From positions 62,001 to 126,000 of the forward strand of contig JBFWPN010000008.1 of NCBI GenBank assembly GCA_050249955.1: 64,000 nucleotides of DNA, written 5' to 3'. A program made the position numbers and the translations under genes. Source of the DNA: CAVVIG01 sp050249955 (lineage in GTDB: Bacteria; Acidobacteriota; Vicinamibacteria; Vicinamibacterales; CAVVIG01). The notes beneath the pieces are model-generated. The model saw only the letters and a program-made list of their open reading frames with translations. It was not told where the DNA came from and did not search any database. Below are positions 1 through 8,783 of this stretch, piece after piece (within the stretch, counting starts at the first letter, position 1; the number at the start of each line of letters is the position of its first letter).

Positions 1-1186
1 CGAGGAGCGACGGCATGGTCGTGGCCTCCCCGGTCATCACGAGTGCGCGGCGCGTCAACAGCGGCCCGATGACCTCGAAGATCAGCACGCCGGCCAGGAC
101 GATGGCGGTCGTGGTTGCGGCGTAGGCCGGGAACGCGTCGCGTATCTGGAGGGTCAGGCCGACGGCCAGCGATGACGAGGAGATGAGGCAGAAGCCGAAG
201 TGCCGGCGGACGGCTGCGGGTACCTGCGCTCCACGGATTCCCACGCGCGCACCGGCCAGCTTCCCGAGCGTGCGGGCCGCGGCATAGGCCAGCCCGGCCG
301 GTCCGAGGCTCATCACGCTCGAAGGCGCGAGCTCGGCGCCCGCGAGAACGAAGAACGCCGCATACAACGGCGGGTCGGCCGACCCGAGCGCACTGAGCAG
401 CCGCTGGCCGTGGCGCGACGCGTTGGCGACGGTGGCCCCGAGCGCCAGCGTGGCGATCAGCGGCGAGACGCCCAGCCACCGCGAGGCGCCCACCGTGATC
501 AGCACGACGCCGGCCGAGAGCATCATGGCCTCGCCGTCCTCCTGTGCGCGCGCGGCCCAGGCATCGGTGACCAGCCCAAGGACCGCACCGAGGCTGATCG
601 AGCCGATGGTCGTCCAGGCCAGGCCATGCGCCGCCCGATACCCGGCGCCCGCCGCACCTGTCTGCTCTCCGAGCAGGGTCAGCAGGGCGGAGACGAGGCC
701 GAACGCCACGAGCACGTAGGTATTGTTCAGCGCGACGAGCGCCCGCAGGCGATCCGTGAGCGGCCCTCGTGCATCGTATTCGTTGAGCACCATGATGGTG
801 GTGGCCGGTGCCGTTTCCATGGCGACGACGCCGAGCAGGACGGCCAGGGGCCACTCGAGGCCCAGCAGCCACAGCGACGCACTGACCAGCACGAGCGCAC
901 TCGAGGCCTCCCACAGCGTGATGCGGGCCGCCTCCGCGCCCACCCGGGTGATGGTCGAGATCTCGAAGATCGACCCGATGTTGAACAGGATCAGCCCGAG
1001 CGCGATCTCGCTCAGGAACCCGAGCGTCACCACGTTGTCGTGCGAGATCACGTCGAGACCGGCCGGCCCGATGAGCAGGCCGATCGCGAGGTACCCGGTC
1101 ACTTCGGGGATCCGGACCAGCTGGGCCACGTGACCGGCCACGAGCGCGGCCAGGAGGATCAGGCCGACGGAGAGGATCTCGTTCAT
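1..1186 (-). CDS. CPA2-family cation:proton antiporter, 3' end cut by window edge
   Basis: The frame is open from an ATG at 1186 to base 1, giving about 395 residues with no stop. The N-terminus reads MNEILSVGLILLAALVAGHV and is followed by VTGYLAIGLLIGPAGL, the hallmark of monovalent cation:proton antiporter-2 transporters of the inner membrane. A long series of hydrophobic helices follows. CPA2 proteins exchange Na+ or K+ for H+; any C-terminal regulatory domain (for example RCK/TrkA-N) would lie outside the window. Its start codon overlaps the stop of the upstream PDZ-protein gene (ATGA at 1183-1186), so the two are probably co-translated. The family is clear, the transported ion is not. 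Confidence 0.85.
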   Translation of the reverse strand, partial: MNEILSVGLILLAALVAGHVAQLVRIPEVTGYLAIGLLIGPAGLDVISHDNVVTLGFLSEIALGLILFNIGSIFEISTITRVGAEAARITLWEASSALVLVSASLWLLGLEWPLAVLLGVVAMETAPATTIMVLNEYDARGPLTDRLRALVALNNTYVLVAFGLVSALLTLLGEQTGAAGAGYRAAHGLAWTTIGSISLGAVLGLVTDAWAARAQEDGEAMMLSAGVVLITVGASRWLGVSPLIATLALGATVANASRHGQRLLSALGSADPPLYAAFFVLAGAELAPSSVMSLGPAGLAYAAARTLGKLAGARVGIRGAQVPAAVRRHFGFCLISSSSLAVGLTLQIRDAFPAYAATTTAIVLAGVLIFEVIGPLLTRRALVMTGEATTMPSLL

Positions 1187-2511
1187 CGCGCCGTCTCCCG
1201 CTCGAGCCTGACGAAGAAGCGCTCGCCGCCATCCTCGACGTACAGGAGGACCGCCGTGCGTGCCGAGGCCAGCAGTCGCGCGGCGCGTGCCGGTGTGGAG
1301 GGCAGGTCGATGCCGTTGATGCCGAGCAGCCGGGCGCGCGCCGAGAGCCCGAGCCCCTGGATACGCGCATCGGGCAGCACGCTCCCAATCGGCACACCCG
1401 CAGGCTGCGGGTCCTGCGCCGGGGGCGGCAGCGTGTACGCCGGCTGTGGGGTGACCGTCACCGTCAGGTCGCGCGCATCGCGCCGGATCACGAGGGGCAC
1501 AGGCACGTCGACGGGCAGCTGGGCGATCTGATCGACGGCCGTGTGCAGGTCGGCAATCTCGACCTCGCCGATCCGAACCACCACGTCACCCGCCCGAAGC
1601 GCGGCCAGCGCCCCGGGACCGTCGGGCATGACGTCGGCCACCACGGTGCCGTGCTCGCCGAACCAGGTCGCCAGTTCCGGCGTCGACCCCTGCAGGCGCA
1701 GGCCCAGGCTGGCGGGCAACCGGCGCTCAGCGGGTAGAGCGGCGAGACGATCGAGCGCCTGCCCCACCGGATAGGCCATGTCACCGTCCCCAGCGACGGC
1801 GACCAGTTCCCCTTCGGTGCCATACAGCGGGGTTCCCGGAGGCACCAGGCCGGCGCCGCCCATCCTGTAACCGAGCGTGGTGCGCGACGCGAGGATGACC
1901 GGCGCAATGAGGTCCGCACCCGGAGCGCGGCCGGACGCCGTGACCACGGCACCCGCATCCGGCAGCCGGGTCGCAATCGGCGCTCCCGGCAGCTCGGATG
2001 CCTGACTGAGCGTCAGCAGCGCCACGCCGGTGGCGCCGTCCACGGCGCCCACCGTCGCCTCCAGCCGGGCTCCACTGTAGGTCTCGAGCTGGATGGTGCG
2101 TCGACCTGCCAGGGCGGACACGTGCGTGACCAGGCGATTACCCTGGACCGCGACGCCGAGCCCGGCGGTCTCTGGCGACGGCTGGACGGTAGTGATGTCC
2201 GGAACGCTCCGGAATCGTATGGCCGCGGGACGCTGGATACCAACGCTGTAGCCGATGACCCGGTTTCCGAGGTCCTGGATCCGCTCGAACGCAGCGAGCG
2301 CCTGCCGGCGCTGCAGTTCGAGTTCGAGCAGTGGATTGGGCCGCTCTTCCGGCGTGGTGAGGGTCGGGGTCGAGACGGGTGGCGGCGGCGAGGGACGCGT
2401 CAAGTACCCGAGCACCAGCACGCACGAGGCGGCGAGAGCCACGATCACCTTTCCCTTGAGCGTCAACGCGTGGCGTAGCACAGGAGCGGAACCGGGAGAC
2501 GTCGTCACCAT
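1183..2511 (-). CDS. Membrane-anchored HtrA-like PDZ protein with degenerate protease domain
   Basis: A 442-residue protein with one hydrophobic segment near residues 20-38, so probably tethered in the inner membrane facing the periplasm. The middle resembles the trypsin-like fold of HtrA/DegP. The usual GNSGG serine motif is replaced by a PPGTPLYG stretch, and the aspartate region reads DGATGVALL instead of a DLALL-type motif, so catalysis is unlikely. A PDZ domain lies around residues 265-355 (DVVVRIGEVEIADL), followed by a second PDZ-like region near 375-440. The ATG at 2511 precedes the membrane segment. It overlaps the antiporter start by 4 bp, suggesting a sensing or scaffolding role with that transporter (inference). 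Confidence 0.72.
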   Translation of the reverse strand: MVTTSPGSAPVLRHALTLKGKVIVALAASCVLVLGYLTRPSPPPPVSTPTLTTPEERPNPLLELELQRRQALAAFERIQDLGNRVIGYSVGIQRPAAIRFRSVPDITTVQPSPETAGLGVAVQGNRLVTHVSALAGRRTIQLETYSGARLEATVGAVDGATGVALLTLSQASELPGAPIATRLPDAGAVVTASGRAPGADLIAPVILASRTTLGYRMGGAGLVPPGTPLYGTEGELVAVAGDGDMAYPVGQALDRLAALPAERRLPASLGLRLQGSTPELATWFGEHGTVVADVMPDGPGALAALRAGDVVVRIGEVEIADLHTAVDQIAQLPVDVPVPLVIRRDARDLTVTVTPQPAYTLPPPAQDPQPAGVPIGSVLPDARIQGLGLSARARLLGINGIDLPSTPARAARLLASARTAVLLYVEDGGERFFVRLERETAR

Positions 2512-2637
2512 GGTGAACTGCCGGGGAGCAACGGAAGGTCAGCCCATCGTAGCCCTCGCGATCGTTGGACGTCAAAAGCTGGGGCGCACGACGGGCGATG
2601 AAACGGTAGAGGTAGACAGGGCTGTTAGCGTTGAGCC

Positions 2638-3543
2638 ATGGATCCACTGGCAGATGACTCGAGGACGGCGCACAGCGAGCACCTGCTCGCGCTCGGCCGA
2701 CGGCTGGCCTTGCCGTATGCGGCGCTCCCCACGGCACGCGCCGCCATGATCACGGGGTCTGCCGCGGAGGGCGTGTCGGACGCGCACTCGGATCTCGACA
2801 TGACCATCTACTACGAGGGCGAGCTTCCAGCCGAGGAACAGCTCGCGGCGATCCGCGCGGCGCATGGGGCGCCTGAGCGCGAGTGGCTGATCGGCGACCG
2901 GCAGGAGGGGGCCATCGCGGAGGCCTACGAGCTGGACGGCATCCAGGTGCAGATCGGCCACACGACGATCGCACGCTGGGAGCAGGACGTCGCCGAGGTG
3001 GTGGACCGCTTCAACTGTGACACGCCCCTCCACAAGGCCATGTCGGGCACACTCGAGTGCGTGCCGGTGGCTGGGCACGCACTGGTCGATCGGTGGAAGG
3101 CGAGGATCGCGGCCTACCCCGACGGGCTCCGCGAGGCCATGGTGCAGCGGCACCTGCAGATCTTCCCAATCTGGTACCTGCCGCACGTGGAAGCGGCGCG
3201 CGACGCCGCCCTCTGGCACCGGCAGACGCTCGTGGAAGGTGCCTTCAACCTGCTCGGGGTGCTGGCCGGCCTGAATCGACGGTACTTCTCGCCGTTCCAG
3301 TTCAAGAAGATGCGCCGCTTCCTGGCGGACCTGCCGCTGCAGCCGGAACAGTGTGCCGAGCGGCTGGAGGCGCTCGCGCTCAGTCCAGCTGCCGAGGCAG
3401 CAGCGGTCTACGAGCGGCTCGTGGCGGACATCGTCTCGCTGGTGCAGGAGCACCTGCCGGGGGTGGATGTGACGGCGGCTGCGCGACGCATCGGGCAGCG
3501 CCGGCAGCCGTGGACGCTGCGCGGTCGTTCCGTCGTCCCCTGA
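2638..3543 (+). CDS. Polymerase-beta-type nucleotidyltransferase domain protein
   Basis: A 301-residue protein. Residues 40-54 carry the nucleotidyltransferase signature GSAAEGVSDAHSDLD, i.e. a GS motif followed by DxD metal ligands (D52, D54). The rest is helical and resembles DUF4037-type proteins, with conserved stretches such as NLLGVLAGLNRRYFSPFQFK. Enzymes of this fold move an NMP group onto a small molecule, RNA or protein; the substrate here is unknown. No strong ribosome-binding site precedes the ATG. The gene diverges from the PDZ-protein gene across 126 bp and converges with the DUF2934 gene 13 bp downstream. It may be an aminoglycoside-type or tRNA-like transferase, but nothing in the sequence decides this. 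Confidence 0.7.
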   Translation: MDPLADDSRTAHSEHLLALGRRLALPYAALPTARAAMITGSAAEGVSDAHSDLDMTIYYEGELPAEEQLAAIRAAHGAPEREWLIGDRQEGAIAEAYELDGIQVQIGHTTIARWEQDVAEVVDRFNCDTPLHKAMSGTLECVPVAGHALVDRWKARIAAYPDGLREAMVQRHLQIFPIWYLPHVEAARDAALWHRQTLVEGAFNLLGVLAGLNRRYFSPFQFKKMRRFLADLPLQPEQCAERLEALALSPAAEAAAVYERLVADIVSLVQEHLPGVDVTAAARRIGQRRQPWTLRGRSVVP

Positions 3544-3556
3544 CACTCCCGCCGGC

Positions 3557-4048
3557 CTAGTCGCCACGCGGGGCGCGCGCCGCGGTCATCGTCACGATGG
3601 CGTAGCGGCCATCCACGGGCACGCCGCCGGCGAGGCGCCGGAGTTCACGCTCGGCCTCGAACCAGTCGGCATCCGGATCCCCAAGTGGAGAGCCCCGCTG
3701 GCGCCACAGCTGGTGCGCGCGGTCGGCAACCTGCTCGCGGTCCTCTTCCTCATACACGAACGCAAGCTGGTGCTGGTCGAAATGGTCCAGCCACTCGTCC
3801 CAGCCAATGGGACGGAACCGGGCGAACCCGGGGAAGTTGAAGCGGATGCCCGGACCGCTGTCGTTCACGTCCCTGACGGCCGGACCGGTCGCAATCGCCT
3901 GTCCGGTCGCCGGCTCCGCACCGTGCGCCGCGGCCCATTGCCTGATCGTGGTGTGGTTGGTGGTGACGCGTGTCTTCGCGCCCGGCCGGTCGGCAGGTGG
4001 CCCGGCCGCGATCGCGGTGAAGGTGTCGGGGGCCTTGTCGGACTGCAT
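3557..4048 (-). CDS. DUF2934 domain protein
   Basis: A 163-residue soluble protein. The ATG at 4048 is chosen because GGGAGG sits about 6 bases upstream; a further in-frame ATG at 4144 would add an unconvincing leader. Residues ~107-138 (HQLWRQRGSPLGDPDADWFE) match DUF2934, a short domain of unknown function common in Acidobacteria and Proteobacteria. Residues ~35-49 (IRQWAAAHGAEPATG) look like the short helical segment often seen in Lsr2/HU-like DNA-binding proteins, which is only suggestive. Function unknown. The gene converges with the nucleotidyltransferase gene. Confidence 0.65.
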   Translation of the reverse strand: MQSDKAPDTFTAIAAGPPADRPGAKTRVTTNHTTIRQWAAAHGAEPATGQAIATGPAVRDVNDSGPGIRFNFPGFARFRPIGWDEWLDHFDQHQLAFVYEEEDREQVADRAHQLWRQRGSPLGDPDADWFEAERELRRLAGGVPVDGRYAIVTMTAARAPRGD

Positions 4049-4372
4049 GCGCACGCCTCCCAGAGAGTGGTCCAGGTGCTTCGGGCAGCCGGTCGACCCT
4101 CGTGCGGGCGACGGTCCCGAAAACCTCGTGCACGCGTTCAGCAATGCGCGCGCCGTACGACAGCGGTGTCGGCGTGTGGCCTCGTGAACAGGGGAGCCCG
4201 GCCGTGGCGGGGCCGGCAGGCAGGCTCAGCGGGCGGTGCGCAGGTCGGCGAGCGCAATCGCGAAGAACGGCCACCACGGGGCGACCGCGGGTGATGGCCC
4301 GGGCTCCTGACGCGCGGCGGCGGTGTTGGAAAAACGCTGGACGGCGACGGCGCGTCACAGCGATCTAAAAGA
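4049..4372. other. Upstream spacer of the DUF2934 gene, no gene seen
   Basis: These 324 bases lie between the DUF2934 start and the 3' end of tRNA-Arg. The stretch is GC-rich and holds only frame shadows without ribosome-binding sites or recognisable protein motifs. It probably carries the promoter of the DUF2934 gene, but no convincing -10/-35 pair stands out. Confidence 0.4.
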
Positions 4373-4449
4373 TGGTGCGCCCGGAGGGAGTCGAACCCCC
4401 GGCCTACAGGTTCGAAGCCTGCCGCTCTATCCAGCTGAGCTACGGGCGC
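4373..4449 (-). tRNA. tRNA-Arg (anticodon TCG)
   Basis: On the minus strand the sequence folds into a complete cloverleaf. The acceptor stem is GCGCCCG paired with CGGGCGC, the D-arm is GCTC...GAGC, the anticodon arm is GCAGG-CTTCGAA-CCTGT, and the T-arm has the loop TTCGACT. The loop CTTCGAA places TCG at positions 34-36, so it reads CGA codons. Discriminator A and the CCA tail are encoded (4373-4376 read ACCA on the minus strand). Confidence 0.96.
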
Positions 4450-4540
4450 ATCCGAGGCGGTACCGAGCCAGTGTAGCCGATCCCGGCGCGGACGGCCCGT
4501 CGTCCCGGCCCGCCCGGCGTTCCCGGCGCGAACGGGCCCC

Positions 4541-4737
4541 CTGCCGGCGGGGCCTCATGCTTCCGGCGCGTCCGAGCCGCGCGGCGGGAACCGGCTCCTC
4601 GGCCGCCGTCTATGGGCTTGCGCGTCGGAACGGAATGCCGTTCCTCCGCGCGGACCGGTCGCCGGCGGGCCGGTTCCACCTGACGCTGGCGCTCGCCGCG
4701 CTCTACGGCCGGCCTCCAGCACGGCGCCCCGCCGCAG
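4541..4737 (+). repeat. R1 palindromic intergenic element, copy A
   Basis: A 197-bp element bounded by near-perfect inverted ends (CTGCCGGCGGGGC and its complement GCCCCGCCGCAG). Inside are the arms GGAACCGG (near 4588) and CCGGTTCC (near 4670), and a central hairpin GGAACGG-AATG-CCGTTCC near 4627-4644. Five more copies occur in this window. This copy lies between the 5' side of the tRNA gene and the M13 peptidase gene, the only copy not in a convergent gap. Confidence 0.9.
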
Positions 4738-4799
4738 TCCGACCCGCCCAGCCCGCCCGCTCGTTCCGACTCCGTGTGCCCCGCATCGCGGCCAGGGCG

Positions 4800-4985
4800 C
4801 GGCCGGGTCCCTTCCGCAGCCCGCGATCACAACCGACGCCGTTCCGCTCGCACGAAAAGCCCGACGGAGGCGCGAGGTCCTAGCGGGGTGACGTAGTGGG
4901 GCCCCGCGTAATCCGCCGACACCTCGCCGCAGGCGGGCTTTTCCGGCGCCGTGTTGTGGCGGGCGGAGCGAAGGGCCCGGCGCGA
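4800..4985 (+). repeat. R2 mosaic intergenic element, copy a
   Basis: Aligned to copies at 29565-29745 (inverted) and 55727-55825. Shared words include CGAAAAGC, TCCTAGCGGGG near 4878, and GCCGACACCTCGCCGCAGG followed by GCGGGCTTTTCCGG near 4915-4945. The last part resembles an intrinsic terminator (GC-rich stem then CTTTT). The 4938-4985 half recurs inverted at 8440-8497. Confidence 0.7.
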
Positions 4986-5047
4986 ACGGGCCCCTCCCGG
5001 CGGGGCCTCGTGCTTCCGGCGCGCCTCCAGCCCGCCGCACTCGGGCC

Positions 5048-5120
5048 TGCCTGCCTGACCTTCCTGACCTTCCCGACCTTCCCGGCCCTCCCGCCGTTCC
5101 CGGCCTTCCCGCCCCCGTCC
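5048..5120. repeat. 9-bp-period pyrimidine-rich minisatellite
   Basis: About eight degenerate units of a 9-base word such as CTTCCTGAC, CTTCCCGAC or CTTCCCGCC. Directly upstream of the M13 peptidase start, so it may form part of its untranslated leader. The complementary purine-rich version occurs at 18952-19020. Confidence 0.7.
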
Positions 5121-5140
5121 CAGTGCGCCAACATAAGGAC

Positions 5141-7234
5141 ATGGCCATACGCGACACACACATCCGTATCGCTGCCCTCGCCCTCTCCGCCGCCGTGCTC
5201 GTGTCCGCCTGCGGCGGCAGTCCGCCTCCCGCGCCGAAACCCGAAGGCACCACTGCGACCGCAACCGCCGGCATCGACACCGCCGGCATGGACCGCGCCG
5301 TCCCCCCCGGCGACGACTTCTTCGCCTTCGCCAACGGCACCTGGGTGCGCGGCACCGAGATTCCACCGGACCGCTCCGGCTGGGGCATCGGCGGCGAACT
5401 CGGCGCCAGGGCCGAGCAGCAGACCCGCGAGATCCTCGAGGACGCCGCACGCGCGCCGAAATCGGACGAGGAGCGCAAGCTCGGCGACTACTACGCCGCG
5501 TACATGGACGAAGCCACAATCGAGCAGCGTGGGCTCGCACCGCTCGCGCCAACGCTCGATCGCATTGCCGCCATCGACAGCCGCACGGCGCTCGCGCGCG
5601 AACTCGGGTCGATGCTGCGGGCCGACGTCGACCCGCTCAACTACACGAACTACCAGACCGACAACCTGTTCGGCCTCTGGGTGGCGCAGGACTTCAACCA
5701 GCCCACGCGCCACACCGCCTACCTGCTGCAGGGCGGCCTCGCCATGCCCGACCGCGAGTACTACGTGGACGACTCGCCACGCATGTCAGAGGTCCGTGCG
5801 GCGTACGCCGACCACGTCGCCACGGTGCTTCGCCTCGGTGGCGCGTCCGAGGCCGACGCGACGGCGCAGGCCGCGCGCGTCGTCGCCCACGAGACACGCA
5901 TCGCCAGGGTCCACGCCACGCGCGAGCAGTCGGTGGATGTGCTGAAAGCCAACAATCCGTGGACACGGCAGGAGTTCAGCCGCAAGGCACCCGGACTCGA
6001 CTGGACCACGTTCTTCGAGGCGGCCGGCCTTTCCGCCCAACCGGCGTTCATCGTCTGGCATCCCGGTGCGGTGACGGGAGCAGCGGCACTCGTGGCATCA
6101 CGGCCCCTGGAGGACTGGAAGCTCTACCTCCGCTACATCGTCCTCAACGGCTGGTCGCCCCTGCTGCCGAAGGCCTTCGCCGACGAGTCGTTCGCCTTCT
6201 ACGGCACGACGCTGTCCGGCACACCGCAGCAGTCGGAACGCTGGAAGCGCGGGGTCCGCGCCGCCGAGGCCCTGGGCGACGCCGTGGGACGGGTGTACGC
6301 ACAGAAGTACTTCCCGCCCGGGTCCAAGCAGGCCGTGGAAGCGATGGTGAGCGACATCAAGGCCGCGTTCCGCGCACGCATCGATCGGCTGGAGTGGATG
6401 TCGGCCACGACCAAGGCCCGTGCCCGCGAAAAGCTCGATGCCCTCATCGTCGGCGTCGGCTACCCGGAACGCTGGCGCGACTACTCGGCGCTCGACGTGC
6501 GCCGCGACGACGCGATCGGGAACGCGATGCGCGCCTCGCTGTTCGAATACCGCTACCGCGTGGGCAGGCTGACCCGGGCGATCGACCGCAGCGAGTGGTG
6601 GATGACGCCACAGACCGTGAACGCCGTGAACCTGCCGATCCAGAACGCGCTGAACTTCCCCGCCGCCTACCTGCAGCCGCCCCACTTCGACGCGGGCGCG
6701 AATGTGGCGAGCAACTACGGGATGATCGGCGCCACGATCGGCCACGAGATCAGCCATAGCTTCGACGATCAGGGCGCGCAGTTCGACGCGACGGGCAAGC
6801 TGGCGAACTGGTGGACCGAGGAGGATGTCGCGCACTTCAGGACCGCGGGCGACCGGCTCGCACGGCAGTACGACGCCTACAGGCCGTTTCCCGACCTGGC
6901 GCTGAACGGACGCCAGACGCTGTCGGAGAACATCGCGGACGTCGCGGGGCTCGCGGCCGCGTACGACGCCTATCGCCTGGCGCTGAAGGGCACCGAACTC
7001 GCGGCGCGCGACGGCTTCACGGGCGACCAGCAGTTCTTCATCAGCTATGCCCAGAGCTGGCGACAGAAGTTCCGCGAGCCGATGCTCCGGCGTCTCGTGA
7101 TCACCGACAGCCACGCCCCAGCCATGTATCGCGCCCAGACTGCGCGCAACCTGGATGGGTGGTACGCCGCCTTCGGCGTGAAGCCGGGACACGCGCTGTA
7201 CCTCGCACCGGCAGAGCGGGTCCAGGTCTGGTGA
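5141..7234 (+). CDS. M13 family (neprilysin-like) zinc metallopeptidase, lipoprotein
   Basis: A 697-residue secreted endopeptidase of the neprilysin/PepO family. A signal peptide ends in the lipobox LVSAC (C24), so it is probably a lipoprotein. The zinc site is complete: HEISH at 535-539, and ENIAD at 596-600 supplies the third ligand glutamate and the supporting aspartate. The substrate-binding motif NALNFPAAYLQ precedes it, and the length is normal for the family. The ATG at 5141 gives the cleanest signal peptide; a GTG at 5123 would add six residues, and neither has a well-spaced ribosome-binding site. Members cut small peptides outside the cytoplasm. It stands alone, with repeats upstream. 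Confidence 0.93.
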   Translation: MAIRDTHIRIAALALSAAVLVSACGGSPPPAPKPEGTTATATAGIDTAGMDRAVPPGDDFFAFANGTWVRGTEIPPDRSGWGIGGELGARAEQQTREILEDAARAPKSDEERKLGDYYAAYMDEATIEQRGLAPLAPTLDRIAAIDSRTALARELGSMLRADVDPLNYTNYQTDNLFGLWVAQDFNQPTRHTAYLLQGGLAMPDREYYVDDSPRMSEVRAAYADHVATVLRLGGASEADATAQAARVVAHETRIARVHATREQSVDVLKANNPWTRQEFSRKAPGLDWTTFFEAAGLSAQPAFIVWHPGAVTGAAALVASRPLEDWKLYLRYIVLNGWSPLLPKAFADESFAFYGTTLSGTPQQSERWKRGVRAAEALGDAVGRVYAQKYFPPGSKQAVEAMVSDIKAAFRARIDRLEWMSATTKARAREKLDALIVGVGYPERWRDYSALDVRRDDAIGNAMRASLFEYRYRVGRLTRAIDRSEWWMTPQTVNAVNLPIQNALNFPAAYLQPPHFDAGANVASNYGMIGATIGHEISHSFDDQGAQFDATGKLANWWTEEDVAHFRTAGDRLARQYDAYRPFPDLALNGRQTLSENIADVAGLAAAYDAYRLALKGTELAARDGFTGDQQFFISYAQSWRQKFREPMLRRLVITDSHAPAMYRAQTARNLDGWYAAFGVKPGHALYLAPAERVQVW

Positions 7235-7314
7235 AGGCTGGGCAGCCGTGGGCAGGTTCGTGGAGCATCCCCTGTCGCCAGAGCCTGAATTACGAACTTC
7301 TGACACTGAAAGCC

Positions 7315-7344
7315 TGACTTCGTGGCGTTCGCTGTCTTTATACT
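7315..7344 (+). promoter_or_regulatory. Possible promoter of the M43 peptidase gene
   Basis: TATACT at 7339-7344 is a good -10 match in an unusually AT-rich patch 65 bases before the ATG. TGACTT at 7315-7320, 18 bp upstream, is a weak -35 candidate. Inference from consensus only. Confidence 0.35.
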
Positions 7345-7408
7345 CACCGTTACCCCCTTAAGACACGCGTAGCCGGCACCGACGCCGGCCCGCACGACGA
7401 GGTGACGA

Positions 7409-8299
7409 ATGAAGAAGCAGACGTTCTGGTTGGGTGCGGGCGCACTGATGCTGGCTCTGGCATCGGGCACGGTCACGACCGAGGCGCAGGGTCAGTCGGC
7501 GCGCGCGCAGCAGATGCGGCCCGACGGCCTGGGCCCGCAGCTCACGTGCGGCACCAGGGACCTCGATCCGGAAACGGCCCGCATGGCCGAAGAGTATGCC
7601 GACCGCATGGCCGCCAAGATCAGCCCGGCCCTCACCGCCAGCCACGTGATCCCGGTCTACTGGCATCGCATCCACGCGTCGAACGGAACGGGCGGGGTCG
7701 TGACCGCCACCCAGATCTCGAGCCAGATCAGCGTCCTGAACGCGGCCTACGCCTCGTCGTCGTTCTCGTTCCAGCTGATGTCGACCGACGACAGCAACAA
7801 CGACTCCTGGTACACCTGCAGCGGCGGCACCTGTGAAACGCAGATGAAGACCGCGCTGCGCATCGGCGGGTCGAACGCGCTGAACATCTACTCGAACAAC
7901 ATGGGTGGCGGCCTGCTCGGCTGGGCCACGTTCCCCAGCAGCTACGCGTCGAACCCGAAGAAGGACGGCGTGGTCATCCTCTACTCGTCGGTGCCCGGCG
8001 GCACCGCCGCACCGTACAATCTGGGAGACACTGCCACCCACGAAGTGGGGCACTGGATGGGGCTGTACCACACGTTCCAGGGCGGCTGCTCGAAGAACAA
8101 CGACTACGTCAGCGACACGCCGGCGGAGCGCTCGCCCGCCTACGGCTGCCCGGTCAATCGCGACAGCTGCTCGGGCCGTCAGTACCCCGGCCTGGATCCC
8201 ATCCAGAACTTCATGGACTACACCGACGATGCGTGCATGGACCGCTTCAGCGCGGGCCAGAACACGCGCATGAACAACATGTGGGCCACGTACCGCTGA
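7409..8299 (+). CDS. M43 family (pappalysin/cytophagalysin-like) secreted zinc metalloprotease
   Basis: A 296-residue protein with a signal peptide (MKKQTFWLGAGALMLALASG...). The metzincin motif HEVGHWMGLYH at residues 211-221 gives three zinc histidines and the catalytic E212. A Met-turn region NFMDYTDDACMDRF near the C-terminus is typical of M43. Several cysteine pairs suit an extracellular protein. The ribosome-binding site GAGGTG lies 5 bases before the ATG. M43 enzymes of bacteria are secreted endopeptidases; the substrate is unknown. A 12-bp hairpin follows the stop codon. Confidence 0.93.
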   Translation: MKKQTFWLGAGALMLALASGTVTTEAQGQSARAQQMRPDGLGPQLTCGTRDLDPETARMAEEYADRMAAKISPALTASHVIPVYWHRIHASNGTGGVVTATQISSQISVLNAAYASSSFSFQLMSTDDSNNDSWYTCSGGTCETQMKTALRIGGSNALNIYSNNMGGGLLGWATFPSSYASNPKKDGVVILYSSVPGGTAAPYNLGDTATHEVGHWMGLYHTFQGGCSKNNDYVSDTPAERSPAYGCPVNRDSCSGRQYPGLDPIQNFMDYTDDACMDRFSAGQNTRMNNMWATYR

Positions 8300-8321
8300 C
8301 AGCCCGCTAGCCGCTCGCCGT

Positions 8322-8355
8322 GCGGGTTGCGGTTCCCCCGAGGACCGCAACCCGC
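8322..8355. terminator. 12-bp perfect hairpin after the M43 gene
   Basis: Arms GCGGGTTGCGGT (8322-8333) and ACCGCAACCCGC (8344-8355) pair perfectly around a 10-base loop, 22 bases after the M43 stop codon. There is no T-run, so this is a stem that may protect the mRNA end or act with Rho rather than a classical intrinsic terminator. Confidence 0.5.
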
Positions 8356-8439
8356 CCCGCCGCAGTCCCACCTGCCCCGACCAGCCGCCACACGCTCGAC
8401 TTCGGACGCGTCGGGACTCACGATGCCCCGCCAGTCAGG

Positions 8440-8497
8440 CCCTGGCGCGCCGGGACCTTCGCTCCGCCCGCCACAACACGACGCCGGAAAAGCCCGC
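8440..8497 (-). repeat. R2 partial copy d with terminator-like hairpin
   Basis: Reverse complement of 4938-4985 with few differences (CGGGACCTTCGCTCCGCCCG..., then CCGGAAAAGCCCGCC). Read on the minus strand, the junction with R1 copy B gives CCCGCC-GCA-GGCGGG followed by CTTTTCC, a good intrinsic terminator shape for minus-strand transcripts such as that of the gene at 9006-9437. Confidence 0.65.
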
Positions 8498-8694
8498 CTG
8501 CGGCGGGGCGTCGTGCTGGAGGCCGGCCGTAGAGCGCGGCGAGTGCCAGCGTCAGCGGGAACCGGCCCGCAGGCGACCGGTCCGCGCGGAGGAACGGCAT
8601 TCCGGTCCGACGCGCAAGCCCATAGACGGCGGCCGAGGAGCCGGTTCCCGCCGCGCGGCTCGGACGCGCCGGAAGCACGACGCCCCGCCGGCAG
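8498..8694 (-). repeat. R1 palindromic intergenic element, copy B
   Basis: A 197-bp copy in inverted orientation. The terminal arms GGCGGGGCGTCGTGCT and AGCACGACGCCCCGCC are perfectly complementary over 16 bp. The inner arms GGAACCGG/CCGGTTCC are kept. The central hairpin has one mismatch. It is nearly identical to copy C 286 bp downstream. Confidence 0.92.
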
Positions 8695-8783
8695 GGAACC
8701 AGGACACGCCTGGAAGGTCGGGAGAGCCGGGACGGGCGGGGCGAGTGGCGGACGGGACGGGCGGGGAGCGGGACTGAATCCAA

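Noticed and set aside
1..1186. Plus-strand frames in the first 1.2 kb
   Set aside because: The minus strand encodes an intact CPA2 antiporter over the same bases. It lacks a stop only because the window ends.
4541..4737. R1 element as a conserved coding gene (frame reading ...SRAAGTGSSAAVYGLARR...)
   Set aside because: The frame is open in several copies, but copies D and F carry indels that shift it. Substitutions pair across stems instead of following codons.
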